From Palaemon carinicauda (taxonomy: Eukaryota > Arthropoda > Malacostraca > Decapoda > Palaemonidae), in the NCBI RefSeq assembly GCF_036898095.1, contig NC_090736.1:15490238-15554237 (forward strand): DNA of 64,000 bases, given 5' to 3'. Positions 32,206 through 44,210 of this stretch are shown here, piece after piece. A program made the translations under genes and the position numbers. The notes under the pieces are model-generated. The model ran no database searches. It had not been told where the DNA came from and was given only the letters and a program-made list of their open reading frames with translations. Positions within the stretch are counted from its first letter, which is position 1. Every line of letters starts with the position of its first letter.

Positions 32206-34505
32206 CGCATAGTAGCTTGCCTTACTAAGACGGATTTTCCCTGTGCTTATTTCATCGACTTGCATCTTAGCTATGTCTCTACCCTCGGCCTCGCCTTCTT
32301 CTGAAAAGTTGAGTACCAGGTTCCAGTATTGTTTAAATAAGCTCTGACCGTAAAGTAACTTTTACTTTTCGAGATATTTTATGTTTTTTGGCAGAGCTGT
32401 GCTGCTACCGGACACGCCATTTTATGGCGTCGCTGTTGTCTTGCATGCCTTATTTAGCTAGCCTCAACAGCTTATTCCGGCCTTATTAACTAATCGATAC
32501 TATTAGTTATTTAGTCTTCATAGCTAGGAACTTCATATATCGTGTTTTGACGCTCTTTTATCGGTCATCGCCTGACCCCACACTAGATCGCTAGCCTAGC
32601 CCCTAGGCCAGAGTGCCTATCATCAGTGTTCATGCATGATATATTACAGTGATCCTAGGTTAAGTTATGAAGATAGTGGTATTATTTTATGATACTGTTT
32701 ACTGTGATGCAAGTGTTTTCGCCTTCAGGGACCATATAGGGGATAGGTTTGATAGTGTGCCTTTCTAAACTAACCTAAATGTAGGACCCCTATATGCTCC
32801 CTTCACCCCCTGCCTTAGGGCATTCCCTCTGTGTAGCCTTGCTCCCCCTACCACGTAAGGGGATCAAGCTCATACCAGAGTACCTATCGCTTCTCTGTCC
32901 TCCCTAAGGGAATGATCCCCCCTTAGGGTTGCGTCCGAGAATGAGGAACGGCCTGCCCTTCCTCAATTGCTGAGGCTAGGTTACCTGACCTTCCCTGCAA
33001 TTGCGATACGTCTTCCAACCTTCCTGGTTCAGGGTGTAACATCCCTGCTCTAGGTTAGGCTTGGGGGGAGCTAGTTCTGTGCCTTGCTTGAAACGGTACC
33101 CATGCACCGTTCTCAGCCAGGCTGCCTACCTTAGGCTAGGGAGCGTCCTCCCTTCCTTGGTGGCCGCTTTGGTACAGAGCCTCCCCTATGGAAGACCCTT
33201 CTTCTTCTCCCCTCCCCACCTATCACTTGTATGGCCTAGCCTATACTTAGGTTAGCCTATACCCATCTGTCCCCTGTCCTACAACTCCTCCTTAGGGTGG
33301 GCTGATAGGGCTACCTTGAGTCCCTGTGTGCAGTCCGCTCTAGTACATATACCCTTCATAGTGTCCTATGGGGTTAGCCACTGGATGCGTTTTGTCCGCA
33401 GGGGTTCTCCCCCCTCTTGGGTGTTCCCTAACCCTCCCTTGGGCTACTCTGGCATCCCACCATTCAGGTGGGATGCCTTGGGGTTCGTGTCCGTACCCCT
33501 ACATCCCTCCTTCTGTCTCTTTCACTGTCCTGGTGCCGGTCCCTTGCCGCCTCTACTGTCGGCGATACCGCCCTCCCCCCTTGGTGACACTTTCCTTGCC
33601 CCCCCCTGGCCGACAGCCCTCCGTGTGCCGGAGGGCTGCCGCCTCCCGTCGGCGTACAGCCGATGGCCTACCCTCATACCTCCTAGCTTCGGTCGTCCGT
33701 CCATCGGGCCGGCCCCGGCGTGCCGGCATCCATTGCCGGTGGTCCGGTTCTGCTATAGCTCATCCTTGTCCCTGTCACCAAGCCGGCAACCTTCGGCTGC
33801 CGGAGCCGCCGCCTCCTGCCGTCGTGCCGCCGTTGTACCGGCGGCCGCCATCCTGGCATTACTCCTGACTTCTCTATTTGTCTTCCTTAATGCCAGAAAC
33901 TCTGCTGGAGCGGCCTCCGGCGTGCCTCCGGTCTGCCGGCGCATTCCGGAGGCGCCAAGAGACTTGCACCCCTTCTCCTAGCTATCAACACATGCTGATA
34001 GCCCTACCTTGCAACCAGATGGTTTGACTACATAAATAGATAGGTATTGTCTTACCGTTCTATTAGTAGCCGTGCTGTCTTCTTGCATATCACAATTTTC
34101 CAGCATGCTGTGTGTATCTTAGCACGGCTGGTTGCCGGAAACCGTTATCCTATGGGGTCTTCTACACCCCCAATTCAATGGTCTGAGTGGTCTCAGTCCC
34201 ACATTTATATCTTTGGCAATTCCTATTAGAATTCCCTTTGCCTCCCTGGCAATCTATGAAGAATTCTGCCTTGTGTCCTCGGTCACTAACAAATTGCCTA
34301 TGGATAAGGTTACGGTAACCAGCCGGGCGGGTTACACGGAGTATGTGTCTATCTACTTCATTTCCCGCTCCACTCTCAAACATCACAATGTTTATATCAC
34401 TTAAGATTAAGTTAAAAATTAACCTTTTAATATTTAACTTTAGAATATAAGTCATTAATATGACTTCCCCATACTCATGTTCTCTTTCTCTTACAGGAGG
34501 AGTAC
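32206..34505 (+). other. element E leader region
   Basis: About 2.3 kb shared with the leader of F but without a conserved gene. 33540-33960 is rich in GCCGGCGGC-like sequence with open frames that look fortuitous. A pyrimidine tract and CAG (TTCTCTTTCTCTTACAG, ending 34496) just before gag resembles a 3' splice site. A 5' partner was not established. Confidence 0.55.
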
Positions 34506-36459
34506 GTGAAATGTGACCACGGCTTCTGTGGAGTGAAGCGCCCGCACTTCTACGGGCACACGGCGTGTAGGACCCACGCCCCTTGCGCCAACAAGAAAGG
34601 CGATCTGAAGTTTTGGGACCCGCAGAACTGTACAGTCTGCAAGGACCGCCTGGTCGAGGCGTTCAACAATCCTCCCTCAGCGGAGGTTAGGGACGCTTCT
34701 CGAGAGAAGCTACGCAAGTGGGTGCGTGGCTTCCAAAAGAACGCCACCGGACCATACCTTGCCACCGAAGACTTGAGGGCCTTGCTTTTCCTGAAGGCAT
34801 CCCCAAACTCTGTGGTCCCCAAGGATCAGAGCCCCACCGTCCAGATAACGGTGGAACCTAACGTAGTCATGGCTCAGTCCATGCACGAGTGCCGTTTGGA
34901 TGCCGACAACACGGAACGTATGTCGGAAGTGTCGGAGAACACGGAAAGGAACCTCATGGGCGACGAACTGGACTATGAGGAAGACCAGGTGGAATACACT
35001 GAGTCGGAGCAGGAGGTCGCTCCACCTTCCACCCCCACACCGACTCCTACACTGACGGACGTATCACTCCCGTCTACCTCCGCTACCCCGGATCCCACCC
35101 TATCCAACGCCCAGGAGATGTTCCGAATGCTCGAGGCTCTCATGGATAAGGAACTCTGTGAGACACACGAGTTCTTCAGGTCCAACATGGGAAGTTCGAA
35201 GCAGCCGAAAAGGATTTCGGTTAAGGACCTCCCAGCATGCTCAGATACCAACCCCTGGAGGTATGCCGAGCACATGCCAATTACAACGGGCAAGATCTTC
35301 ATCAGTGAGAAGATCGGCTCGATTGTACTGGAAGAAGTGGAATTCGTCCCGAACTTTGAGGCTTATCCGGACTGTTACGTCCGACTTCGATCCGAACCTG
35401 CCTCTAAAGAAGAGACCGAACCGAAGGAGGTGATTGTGTTCGATCTCGCGAAGGCCCAGGCTATGCTGGCCAATACAGTAAAAAGTAGGGGCTTTACCTG
35501 CTCGAAACTTCCGGCGCTTAGCAAGAAGCACCCTACCTACGTCGCACCAGACGATGCGACCCTCCCCTTCTTGGAAAAGGCCTTCACTGCGGTACATAAA
35601 GCAGTGGAAGAAGGAAAACCTTGCCCTGCACTGGAGGAGTGCAGACCCTTCTCCCTGACTACTCCCCCCGATGTTAGACACTGGAAAGATGTCCAGCATA
35701 CATTCGTGGTAGGAAAACTAGAACCTGACGTCGCTGGCCGTCAGTTTAACGAAGACTTCCCGAAACTTAATGACCATCTCCTTCGTCGGGAACATGACAC
35801 GAAGGAGAGGCTCGCCGCATCCATGTCCCTCCAGGTACAGCTCGACATCATGGCCGGTGACACTAGGGTCCCTGACTACTACATGGTTCTCGCCAAAACA
35901 CATTTGGCGACCGTAGCAAAAGACCTGTACAGCTTCACGAAGGCTCGTAGAGCCTGTCGTGAATTCGTGTTCTCCAGTGCCACAGTGAGACACGAACCCC
36001 GGAGGCTGATTTCCTCCAACATCTGGGGTAAGCACCTCTTTCCCTCCTCCCTTGTGAAAGAGATCACCGATAAGGCCGCCACGGAGAACAGGAACCTTCT
36101 CCACAAGTGGGGCATGTCGAAGAAAAGGAAATCCTCTCGGCACGACGGCCCTCAGCCTCAGAGGAAATCCACCAAGCCGAAACCCCAGCAATGTCAACAG
36201 AGACGGCAGTTTCCGGGATCCGCTACTCCCCAAGTGGCAGCTCAGCCACAACAGACCTTTCAGCTGGTCACCCAACCGGTCTTGTCAGTCGCCGGTTTTC
36301 ACCCCTGCTTTCGAGCAACAGTCAACTACCTTTCGTCCCAAAGGTAGAGGCTCAAACAGAGGTGCAGGCAGAGACGCATCTCGCCGTCCCTCCAGAGGCA
36401 GAGGAGGAAGGGGGGCTAGCGGCCAAGGTAGTAAACCCTCAGGACACCAGAAGCAATGA
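34506..36459 (+). pseudogene. gag: element E gag-like gene, near-intact
   Basis: The frame opens with EEY then GTG where F has ATG, so E has no ATG at that place. The N-terminus has a Cys/His cluster (CDHGFC, H, CRTHAPC, CTVC). An acidic region (LDYEEDQVEYTESEQE) follows, then a conserved core (SVKDLPACSDTNPWRYAEHM). The tail, read in a second frame from about 36288, is Arg/Gly-rich (RRPSRGRGGRGASG) and ends with TGA at 36457-36459. A 2-bp deletion near 36287 relative to F moves the tail out of frame and gives an early stop at 36347. Role as structural protein is inferred from position and basic tail. Confidence 0.78.
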
Positions 36460-38310
36460 AGTGCTTCCGGTGGGAGGAAGACTCCGCCAATTCCAGGATC
36501 GTTGGACCTTCGATCCCTGGGCACACAGCATCGTCAAGAAGGGTCTAGGCTGGAGTTGGACTCAACCACCCCCAACCTTCCAGCAGTTCTTCCAACAGTT
36601 CTTCCAACAATCAACCCCCCTTCTAGAAGAATATGTCCTAGATCTCTTGAACAAGAAGGTGATAAAGAGGGTAAAGTCAACCAGGTTCCAAGGGAGACTG
36701 TTTTGCGTCCCCAAGAAGGACTCCGACAAACTCAGAGTCATTCTAGACTTATCCCCCCTCAACAAGTTCATAGCGAACAACAAATTCAAGATGCTGACTC
36801 TCCAACAGATAAGGACCCTTCTGCCTCAAGGTTCCTACACGGTCTCCATAGACCTGGCGGATGCCTACTGGCACGTTCCAATGAACCACCACGCTTCCTC
36901 CTACCTAGGATTTCGACTCCAAAGGAAAAGCTACGCCTTCAGGGCCATGCCCTTCGGCCTCAACGTGGCCCCTCGGATCTTCACAAAGCTGGCAGATGCC
37001 ATCGTTCAACAGCTTCGCCTCCGCGGCGTCCAGGTGATGGCCTACCTCGACGACTGGCTGGTCTGGGCTCCATCGCCCGAAGATTGTCTAAGATCCTGCA
37101 ACAAAGTTACCCAGTTCCTAGAACACCTGGGATTCAAGATAAACACCAAGAAATCTCGCCTCTCTCCGGCTCAGAAGTTCCAATGGTTAGGAATCCAGTG
37201 GAACCTTCAGTCACACCGCCTTTCCATCCCCCAGAAGAAAAGGAAGGAAATAGCAGGGTCTGTCAAGAGACTCCTGAAATCCAAACGGATCTCAAGACGT
37301 CAGCAGGAATGAGTTCTAGGCTCTCTACAGTTCGCCTCAGTGACAAACCCAGTGCTACGTGCACAGCTAAAGGATGCCGCGGGAGTCTGGAGACGTTCCG
37401 CATCCATCGCTCGAAGAGATCTCAAGAGACGGCTCCCAAACAGACTTCGGTTACTCCTAAAGCCGTGGTCGGAGCAAAGGCCCTGAAAAGGTCCATCCCT
37501 CTTCAACACCCACCTCCATCACTCAACATCCACACGGACGCTTCGCTGGAGGGTTGGGGAGGTCACTCCCACCAAAAACAGGTTCAAGGAACATGGTCTC
37601 CCCTATTCAAGATGTTTCACATCAACATCTTGGAGGCCATGGCGGTCCTTCTAACTCTGAAGAAACTCTCCCCGCCTCCCTCGATCCATATTCGTCTGAC
37701 CCTGGACAACTCGGTGGTAGTTCGATGTCTCAATCGCCTAGGCTCAAGATCGCCCCAGATAAATCAGGTGCTTCTACTAATCTTCCGTCTGGCAGAGAAT
37801 AAGAAATGGCACCTGTCTGCAGTTCATCTACAAGGATTCCGCAACGTGACGGCGGACGCTCTATCTCGAACAAGCCCGATAGAGTCGGAATGGTCTCTAG
37901 ACGCAAGATCCTTCTCCTTCATCTCTCACCAAGTCCTAGAACTTCAGATCGATCTCCTCGCAACGAGCGACAACAATCAACTTCCTCGATATGTGGCCCC
38001 GTACGAGGACCCCAAGGCAGAAGCAGTGGACGCCATGTCACTGGATTGGAACAGATGGTCCAGGATCTACCTGTTCCCTCCCACTAACCTTCTGCTAAAA
38101 GTCCTCTCCAAACTGAGAACCTTCAAAGGAACAGCGGCCCTAGTGGCTCCCAAGTGGCCCCGGAGCAACTGGTACCCCCTAGTCCTGGAGCTACAACCCA
38201 CGCTGATCCCTCTCCCGGGCCCAGTTCTCTCCCAGCAAGTACAGAAGTCGACTGTCTTCGCTTCATCATCGAAAGTCAGGGACCTTCATCTCATGATTTT
38301 CTCTCCCTAG
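36460..38310 (+). pseudogene. element E RT-RNase H-methyltransferase-like gene, two lesions
   Basis: RT motifs: VILDLSPLNKFI, SIDLADAYWHVPMN, MPFGLNVAPRIF and YLDDWLVW at 37043-37066. RNase H: NIHTDASLEGWGGH, HINILEAMAVLL, TLDNSVVVRCLNR, VTADALSR. Then a methyltransferase-like segment (IDLLATSDNN near 37950, LFPPTNLL near 38073). Compared with F, a TGA at 37310-37312 replaces a Gln codon, and one base is missing near 37470, so RNase H is in a different frame from RT. The open frame extends upstream to 36107, overlapping gag. The end overlaps the recombinase gene. Confidence 0.88.
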
Positions 38311-39281
38311 CCGCGAAGAAAAGGTTTGGGATCTCGAAGAAAAGTCTAGACTTCCTCGAGGAATACAAGACCGAATCCACACGACGGCAATACGAATCAT
38401 CCTGGAGAAAATGGGTCTCATTCGTCAAGGCGAAAAATCCTAGGGAAATCACCATCGATTTTTGCATGTCCTTCTTCATTCACCTTCATGGACAGGGCTT
38501 AGCAGCCAACACGATTTCTACTTGCAAATCGGCCTTGACTAGACCACTACTGTACGCCTTCCAGATTGATCTGTCCAGCGACATCTTCAATAAACTACCG
38601 AAGGCATGCGCTCGTCTACGCCCAGCACCCCCACCAAAACCTATCTCCTGGTCCCTGGACAAGGTGCTCCATTTTGCCTCCAATTTAGACAACGATTCGT
38701 GCCCTCTCAAGGATCTGACTCAAAAGGTTATATTTCTTTTTGCTCTTGCTTCAGGAGCCCGAGTCAGCGAAATAGTGGCATTATCAAGGGACGAGGGTCA
38801 CATTCTGTTTACAGACTCAGGAGACCTTACCCTCTTCCCGGATCCGACGTTTCTCGCTAAAAACGAACTACCAACCAAAAGATGGGGCCCTTGGAGAATC
38901 TGCCCCCTGAAAGAAGATGCCTCTCTATGTCCAGTAGAGCGCCTCAAGGTCTATCTTCGTAGAACTTCTGACTTTGGTGGAGGCCAACTCTTCAAAGGAG
39001 AAACATCGGGTAGCGACCTGTCACTGAAACAACTAAGAGCGAAAATCACCTACTTCATTCGCAGAGCGGATCCTGACAGTACACCCGCAGGTCATGATCC
39101 TAGAAAATTCGCATCGTCCCTGAATTTCTTACAGAGCATGAATTTCGAAAGCCTCAAGAGTTTCACGGGCTTGAAATCCTCGCGTGTTTTCTTCAAGCAT
39201 TACGCGAAACAAGTGCATAAAGTCAAACATTTTGTGGTAGCCGCAGGTAGTGTTATGAAACCTGCACCTAACTCTGCATAG
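38154..39281 (+). CDS. element E tyrosine recombinase
   Basis: DIRS integrase-like tyrosine recombinase, about 375 codons and uninterrupted. The N-terminal core-binding part contains STRRQYESSWRKWVSF; the catalytic domain starts near PISWSLDKVL. Catalytic residues visible: Arg in SGARVSEIVALS (about 38757), His and Arg in GHDPRKFASS (about 39095), Tyr in FFKHYAKQV (about 39200). It would insert the circular element DNA at short matching sequence. The first codon is GTG inside the end of the RT gene, so the true start is uncertain and may rely on recoding or an internal start. It is the best-preserved complete recombinase gene in the window. Confidence 0.85.
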   Translation: MAPEQLVPPSPGATTHADPSPGPSSLPASTEVDCLRFIIESQGPSSHDFLSLAAKKRFGISKKSLDFLEEYKTESTRRQYESSWRKWVSFVKAKNPREITIDFCMSFFIHLHGQGLAANTISTCKSALTRPLLYAFQIDLSSDIFNKLPKACARLRPAPPPKPISWSLDKVLHFASNLDNDSCPLKDLTQKVIFLFALASGARVSEIVALSRDEGHILFTDSGDLTLFPDPTFLAKNELPTKRWGPWRICPLKEDASLCPVERLKVYLRRTSDFGGGQLFKGETSGSDLSLKQLRAKITYFIRRADPDSTPAGHDPRKFASSLNFLQSMNFESLKSFTGLKSSRVFFKHYAKQVHKVKHFVVAAGSVMKPAPNSA

Positions 39282-40127
39282 AACAGTGAGTTGCTTGGGA
39301 CTCTAACTCCTCGGGTGCCTATGTTGACCCTCGCGTGATACGTAGTGAATTCAGAGACACTTAGTGTTTTTCATAGACTGTTCTTCTCTCAGGTGAAATG
39401 TCATAGTCGTCACATGAGTGCCGTATGCCTAGTGCATGATGTGTTTTTTCTTTTAAAGACTAATGTTCCTCTGGAACCTGTGCTTTCTAATAATTTGAAA
39501 TTTTCTTTCAGATTCAAGAGCGAAATCTTTCATTACTATGTACATTATAATTTATTGTAAATTACCTTTACATCCTTTATTGCATTTATTTACCATATTC
39601 TGCAATTGTGAAATAAAATTTCTATTTTATTTACTTGTGCGTCTCAATCCGCTCCTACTTATACTATTAAATACATGGTTGTCATAGTTTCATTATCCCC
39701 TCCCCTTTTTCTTTATAAAAACGATGAAGATAATTGGTTCAATCCATATTATATACTCACCTATGCTATGTAATATTCCTAACTGAATACTTACTTACAC
39801 TATACCTTCGAGACCAGACCGTTCTCCTTTACAATATACAGTGCCTAACCACCACTTGTCTGTTTTTGAGAATGTTCCTATATGAATAGCAACCATTCTG
39901 TCTTGTCTCCGAGTTCTTCACGTTCTCCCCGCAAGGTGGGTAGCCCTTCAAGAACCACTTTGATCCTCAGCATGGTCCGTTGGGACTTCTCTGCCAAGGG
40001 GGGCAGGAAGTTTCAGCCCCACGGAACCTCTATCAAGATTACCATGCTTACTCTATTCAAAGCCCTCGGCACTTACATTAAAAGGGGAAAATCTACCACG
40101 ATACATTGATTCTCTGGTATTCTTCCA
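39282..40127 (+). other. element E 3' non-coding region with poly(A) signal
   Basis: No gene. AATAAA at 39612-39617 is followed by a T-rich stretch and is conserved in F (42745-42750, minus strand), so it is a likely transcript end. Confidence 0.6.
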
Positions 40128-40222
40128 TCAGGACGCCATGGCTTGAGCCCAAAAAACGGATTTTGAGCGAAGCGAAAAATCTATTTTTGGGTGAGATAGC
40201 CATGGCGTCCTGATGGACCCTC
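40128..40222 (+). repeat. element E internal complementary region
   Basis: CCATCAGGACGCCATGGCTT to the A-run is the reverse complement of the left end. CGGATTTTGAGCGAAGCG to CGTCCTGATGG is the reverse complement of the right end (40622-40687). The two are joined at AAAAAAC. Confidence 0.92.
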
Positions 40223-40289
40223 CCTGCTATTCTAGTCCAGCCTTTCAGGTCCCACCCTGTCCTGCTGTATCATGGCGATCGGCAAGCAA

Positions 40290-40687
40290 CTGGCTTCAGG
40301 ATGAGGACGGACGTGACGTCATTTAGCAATGGCGCCCGTTTGTTTACGTTTCGAGTACCAAAAGTAGCCACGGACGAGATTAGCTGTGGAACGGCTCCCC
40401 AGCTATTCTCCGCCCCTACACATCGAAGTGTTAACTCTATGTGGGGTGCAGATAGCTATGTGGCGCGTTAATACATGCGTCCCCTGTTGATATACGATGT
40501 CTTAAAGGGAAACCTTTAGGATACTCGCTCCAGAAGTTAGAATTCTGTGATAACCTGTGGTTAAATTCTCTGGGAATATCTAGTAGTTATTTACCCAAGG
40601 AAGCTACCAAAAAGGAACCTTCCATCAGGACGCCATGGCTATCTCACCCAAAAATAGATTTTTCGCTTCGCTCAAAATCTGTTTTTT
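40290..40687 (+). repeat. element E right inverted terminal repeat
   Basis: Reverse complement of the left repeat up to about 40640, plus a right-end-specific tail (ATAGATTTTTCGCTTCGCTC). CRE site TGACGTCA at 40314-40321. Confidence 0.9.
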
Positions 40688-41683
40688 GAGTCTGGAAATT
40701 ACTGGTTGTAGGAAGGTTCAACTGGGTACTTTTGGCAATTCATTACTGGCAGTAGGTTCTGTTATGTGCATTCATTTATTCTCTGACTTTCTTTTCCTTT
40801 GTTTACTATGTTCTTTCCCCCCTTATGCCTTTCAGTAACTATTGTTTTCTGCTCCTGTCTCTTCCTATCAGTTAAGAACCTATCATTTTGGGTTGGTACA
40901 GTGTAAAAATTTAGCTTGATGTCCTTTTTGTAATTGAGTTTTCTTAGTATAGTGGCATATGTATACAGGCTTTTAACATTTTATACAGTTAACTCTTACT
41001 GACCCCGTGTTTGGTATTTGCAAATTTCTTATAACGAGAAAACTCTAAGTTTGACACCATCTTCCTTAACCCCCCCCCCCCCCCACAAAAAAAAAATCTT
41101 AACATGAGTCAAAACAAGAATTTTAGAGTTAAAAATCGCCTAATAAAGTATGTTAAAAAGCTCAAGTCAGAACATGTAATTTATCTAGACGAATAGTCTC
41201 ATGGTCATATGGTTTCAATTTATAAGATCTTGAAGAATAGCAGGAATGAATTGGATATCTAAACGACTTTGAAAGCAGTTTTAAACTCATGAGTCTTTAG
41301 ATTTACAATATATCAATGGAGGCTGTTTTCGAACGTTGAGAAATCGGTAACTAATATTGTACATTATTACAAATGAACACCCCCCCCCCCAAAAAAAAAA
41401 AGACACGTCAAAACGAAACTTTGTCACGAAAATTCAAACAGCGTTAAATTAAAATGCGCTAGTCAAAACGAAAAAATTTTGCATTAGCAATTGAAAAATA
41501 ATACTGTACAGTATTAAAACTTAGTAACTAATACTGTACAGTATTTGAAAAACTACAAATAATACTCTACATCATTAAAATTTGCCAAAGAACACGAGTC
41601 AAAACATTAAATTTAGAGTTACAAGTCGCCTAAACGTGAAATTTAGCCCTAGAATTTGGTAAATAGTTCTATTAGTTAAAAAA
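40688..41683. other. spacer between elements E and F; no gene
   Basis: AT-rich. Poly-C/poly-A runs lie at 41069-41096 and 41382-41401. Two copies of the perfect 16-bp palindrome AATACTGTACAGTATT lie at 41500-41515 and 41530-41545, with diverged copies near 41355 and 41572. Scattered GTCAAAAC motifs. Confidence 0.5.
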
Positions 41684-42152
41684 TTAACGGATTTTGAGCG
41701 AAGCGAAAAATCTATTTTTGGGTGAGATAGCCATGACGTCCTGATGGAAGGTTCCTTTTGGTAGCTTCCTTGGGTATATTAACTACAAGGATATTCCTAG
41801 AGAATTAAACCACAGGTTATCACAGAATTCTTACTTCTGGTGCGAGTATCCTAAAGGTTTCCCTTTAAGACATCGTATATCAACAGGGGACGCATGTATT
41901 AACACGCCACATAGCTATCTGCACCCCATATAGAGTTAACACTTCGATATGGAAAGGTGGAGAATAACTGGGGAGCCGTTCCACAGTTACACTCGTCCGT
42001 GGCTACTTTTGGTACTCGAAACGTAAACAAACGGGCGCCATTGTTAAATGACGTCACGTCCGTCCTCATCCTGATGCCAGCTCCTTGCTAATCTCCATGA
42101 TACAGCAGGACAGGGCGGGGCCTGAAAGGCTGGACTAGAATAGCAGGGAGGG
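41684..42152 (-). repeat. element F right (3') inverted terminal repeat
   Basis: Matches the corresponding end of E, starting near AACGGATTTTGAGCGAAGCG. CRE site TGACGTCA at 42049-42056. Confidence 0.9.
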
Positions 42153-42245
42153 TCCATCAGGACGTCATGGCTATCTCACCCAAAAATAGATTTTTCGCTT
42201 CGCTCAAAATCCGTTTTTTGGGCTCAAGCCATGACATCCTGATGG
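42153..42245 (-). repeat. element F internal complementary region
   Basis: Equals the two element ends joined at GTTTTTTGGG, as in E. The two arms differ from each other at one base (GACGTCATGG and GACATCCTG). Confidence 0.9.
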
Positions 42246-43092
42246 AAGAGTACCAGAGAATCAATGTACCGTGGAAAATTTCCCCTTATTACAGTAAGTG
42301 CCAAGGGCTTTGAATAGAGGTATGCACTGTGACCTCGGTAGAGGTTCCGTGGGGATACAGCTTCCTGCCCCCCTTGGCAGAGAAGTCCCAACGGGTTATA
42401 CCAAAATTCAAAGTGGTCATCGAAGGGCTACTCACCCTGCGGAGAGTTCGTGAAGGACTCGGAGACAAGACAGAATGGTCAATATTCGTGTAGGAACATT
42501 CTCAACAGTAGATAAGTGATGGTTAGTCACTATATTTCATGGTTAGAGAACAATCTGGTCTCGAAGGTATGGCGTAAGTAAGTATTCAATTAGGAATATT
42601 ACACAGCATATGTGAGTATATAATACAGACAAAACATATTATTCTTCTCATTTCAAAAGAAAGGGGTAAATGAAACTATGACATTCATGTATTTCATTGT
42701 GTAAATAGGAGCGAATAGAGACGCACAAGTAATAAAATAGACATTTTATTTCACAATTGAAGGTTATAGTAGTAATAAATGCAATAAGGGATGTAAAGTT
42801 AATTTACAATAATAAATAATGTACATAGAAATTAGAAGACTTCAATCTTGAATCTGAAAGAAATTTCAAATTATTAGAAAGCACAAGTTCCAGAGGAACG
42901 TCAGTCTTTAAAAAAGGAAAAAACACATCATGCCCTAGGCATGTGGCACTCATGTGAAGTCTATGACATTTCACCTTGTAAAGAACAGTCTATTAGAAAC
43001 ACTAAGTGTCCATGAAATCACTATGTATCACACGAGGGTCAACACAGGCACCCGTAGAGTTAGTCCCAAGTAACTCGATATTCTATGCAGAG
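42246..43092 (-). other. element F 3' non-coding region
   Basis: Homologous to 39282-40127 of E. Minus-strand AATAAA at 42745-42750. No gene. Confidence 0.6.
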
Positions 43093-44210
43093 TTAAACTG
43101 CAGGTTTCATAACACTACCTGCGGGTACCACGAAATGTTTGACTTCATGCACTTGCTTCGCGTAGTGCTTGAAGAAAACGCGCGAAGATTTCCATCCTGT
43201 GGAGCTCTTGAGGCTTTCGAAATCCATACACTGGAAGAAATTCAGAGAAGATGCGACTTTTCTAGGATCGTGACCTGCGGGTGTACTGTCAGGATCCGCT
43301 CTGCGAATGAAGTAGGTGATTTTCGCTCTTAGTTGTTTCAGTGACAAGTCGCTACCCGATGTTTCTCCTTTGAAGAGTTGGCCTCCACCAAAGTCTGAAG
43401 TTCTTCAAAGATAGACCTTGAGACTCTCTACTGGACATAGAGAGACATCTTCCTTCAGGGGGGCAGATTCTCCAGGGGCCCCATCTCTTGGTGGGTAATT
43501 CGTTTTTCGCGACAAACGTCGGATCAGGGAAGAGGGTAAGTTCTCCTGAGTCTGTGAACAGGATATGACCCTCGTCTCTTGATAATGCCACTATTTCACT
43601 GACTCGGGCTCCCGAGGCGAGAGCAAAAAGGAATATAACTTTTTGAGTCAGATCCTTGAGAGGGCACGAATCGTTGTCCAAGTTAGAGGCAAAATGGAGC
43701 ACCTTGTCCAGGGACCAGAAGATAGGTTTCGGCGGAGGTGCTGGGCGTAGTCGAGCGCATGCCTTTGGTAGTTTATTGAAGATATCGCTGGACAGATCAA
43801 TCTGGAAGGCGTACAGTAGTGGTCTAGTCAAAGCCGATTTGCAGGTAGAAATCGTGTTGGCTGCTAAGCCTTGTCCATAAAGGTGAATGAAGGACATGCA
43901 AAAATCAATGGTGATTTCCGTAGGGTATTTTGCTTTGACGAACGAGACCCACTTTCTCCAGGATGATTCGTATTGCCGTCGTGTGGATTCGGTCTTGTAT
44001 TCCTCGAGGAAGTCTAGACTTTTCTTCGAGATCCCAAACCTTTTCTTCGCGGCTAGGGAGAGAAAATCATGAGATGAAGGTCCCTGACTTTCAGTGATGA
44101 AGCGAAGACAGTTGACTTCTGTACTTGCTGAGAGAGAACTGGGCCCGGGAGGGGGATCAGCTTGGGCTGCAGCTCCAGGACCAGGGGGTACCAATTGCTC
44201 CGGGGCCACT
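43093..44210 (-). pseudogene. element F tyrosine recombinase, broken
   Basis: Closely similar to the recombinase of E. The frame is open from the RT overlap to about 43470, covering the core-binding part and the box I Arg (SGARVSEIVALS). An extra C in a C-run at about 43458 shifts the frame, and in the original frame a TGA replaces an Arg codon near 43410. The remaining part with GHDPRKVASS and FFKHYAKQV is open at 43093-43347. Both catalytic halves survive but are separated. Confidence 0.85.

Larger units (their letters stand above)
31850..40687 (+). mobile_element. DIRS-type retrotransposon E
   Basis: About 8.8 kb. Left inverted repeat (31850-32205), 2.3-kb leader, gag, RT-RNase H-methyltransferase-like, tyrosine recombinase, 3' region with poly(A) signal, ICR (40128-40222), right inverted repeat to 40687. 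It starts TTTTTGGGCTCAAGCC and ends CGCTCAAAATCTGTTTTTT. A different family from A, B and G. Element F is a second, inverted copy. Gag and RT have small lesions but the recombinase frame is intact. Confidence 0.9.

Noticed and set aside
33300..33985. Proline-rich open frame in the leader of E
   Set aside because: Not maintained in the matching part of F (53250-53990); composition-driven.
36502..38310. 602-codon frame in E as a single protein
   Set aside because: Its first half is an out-of-phase reading of RT. Only the part after about 37470 is real RNase H and methyltransferase-like sequence, placed there by a frameshift.
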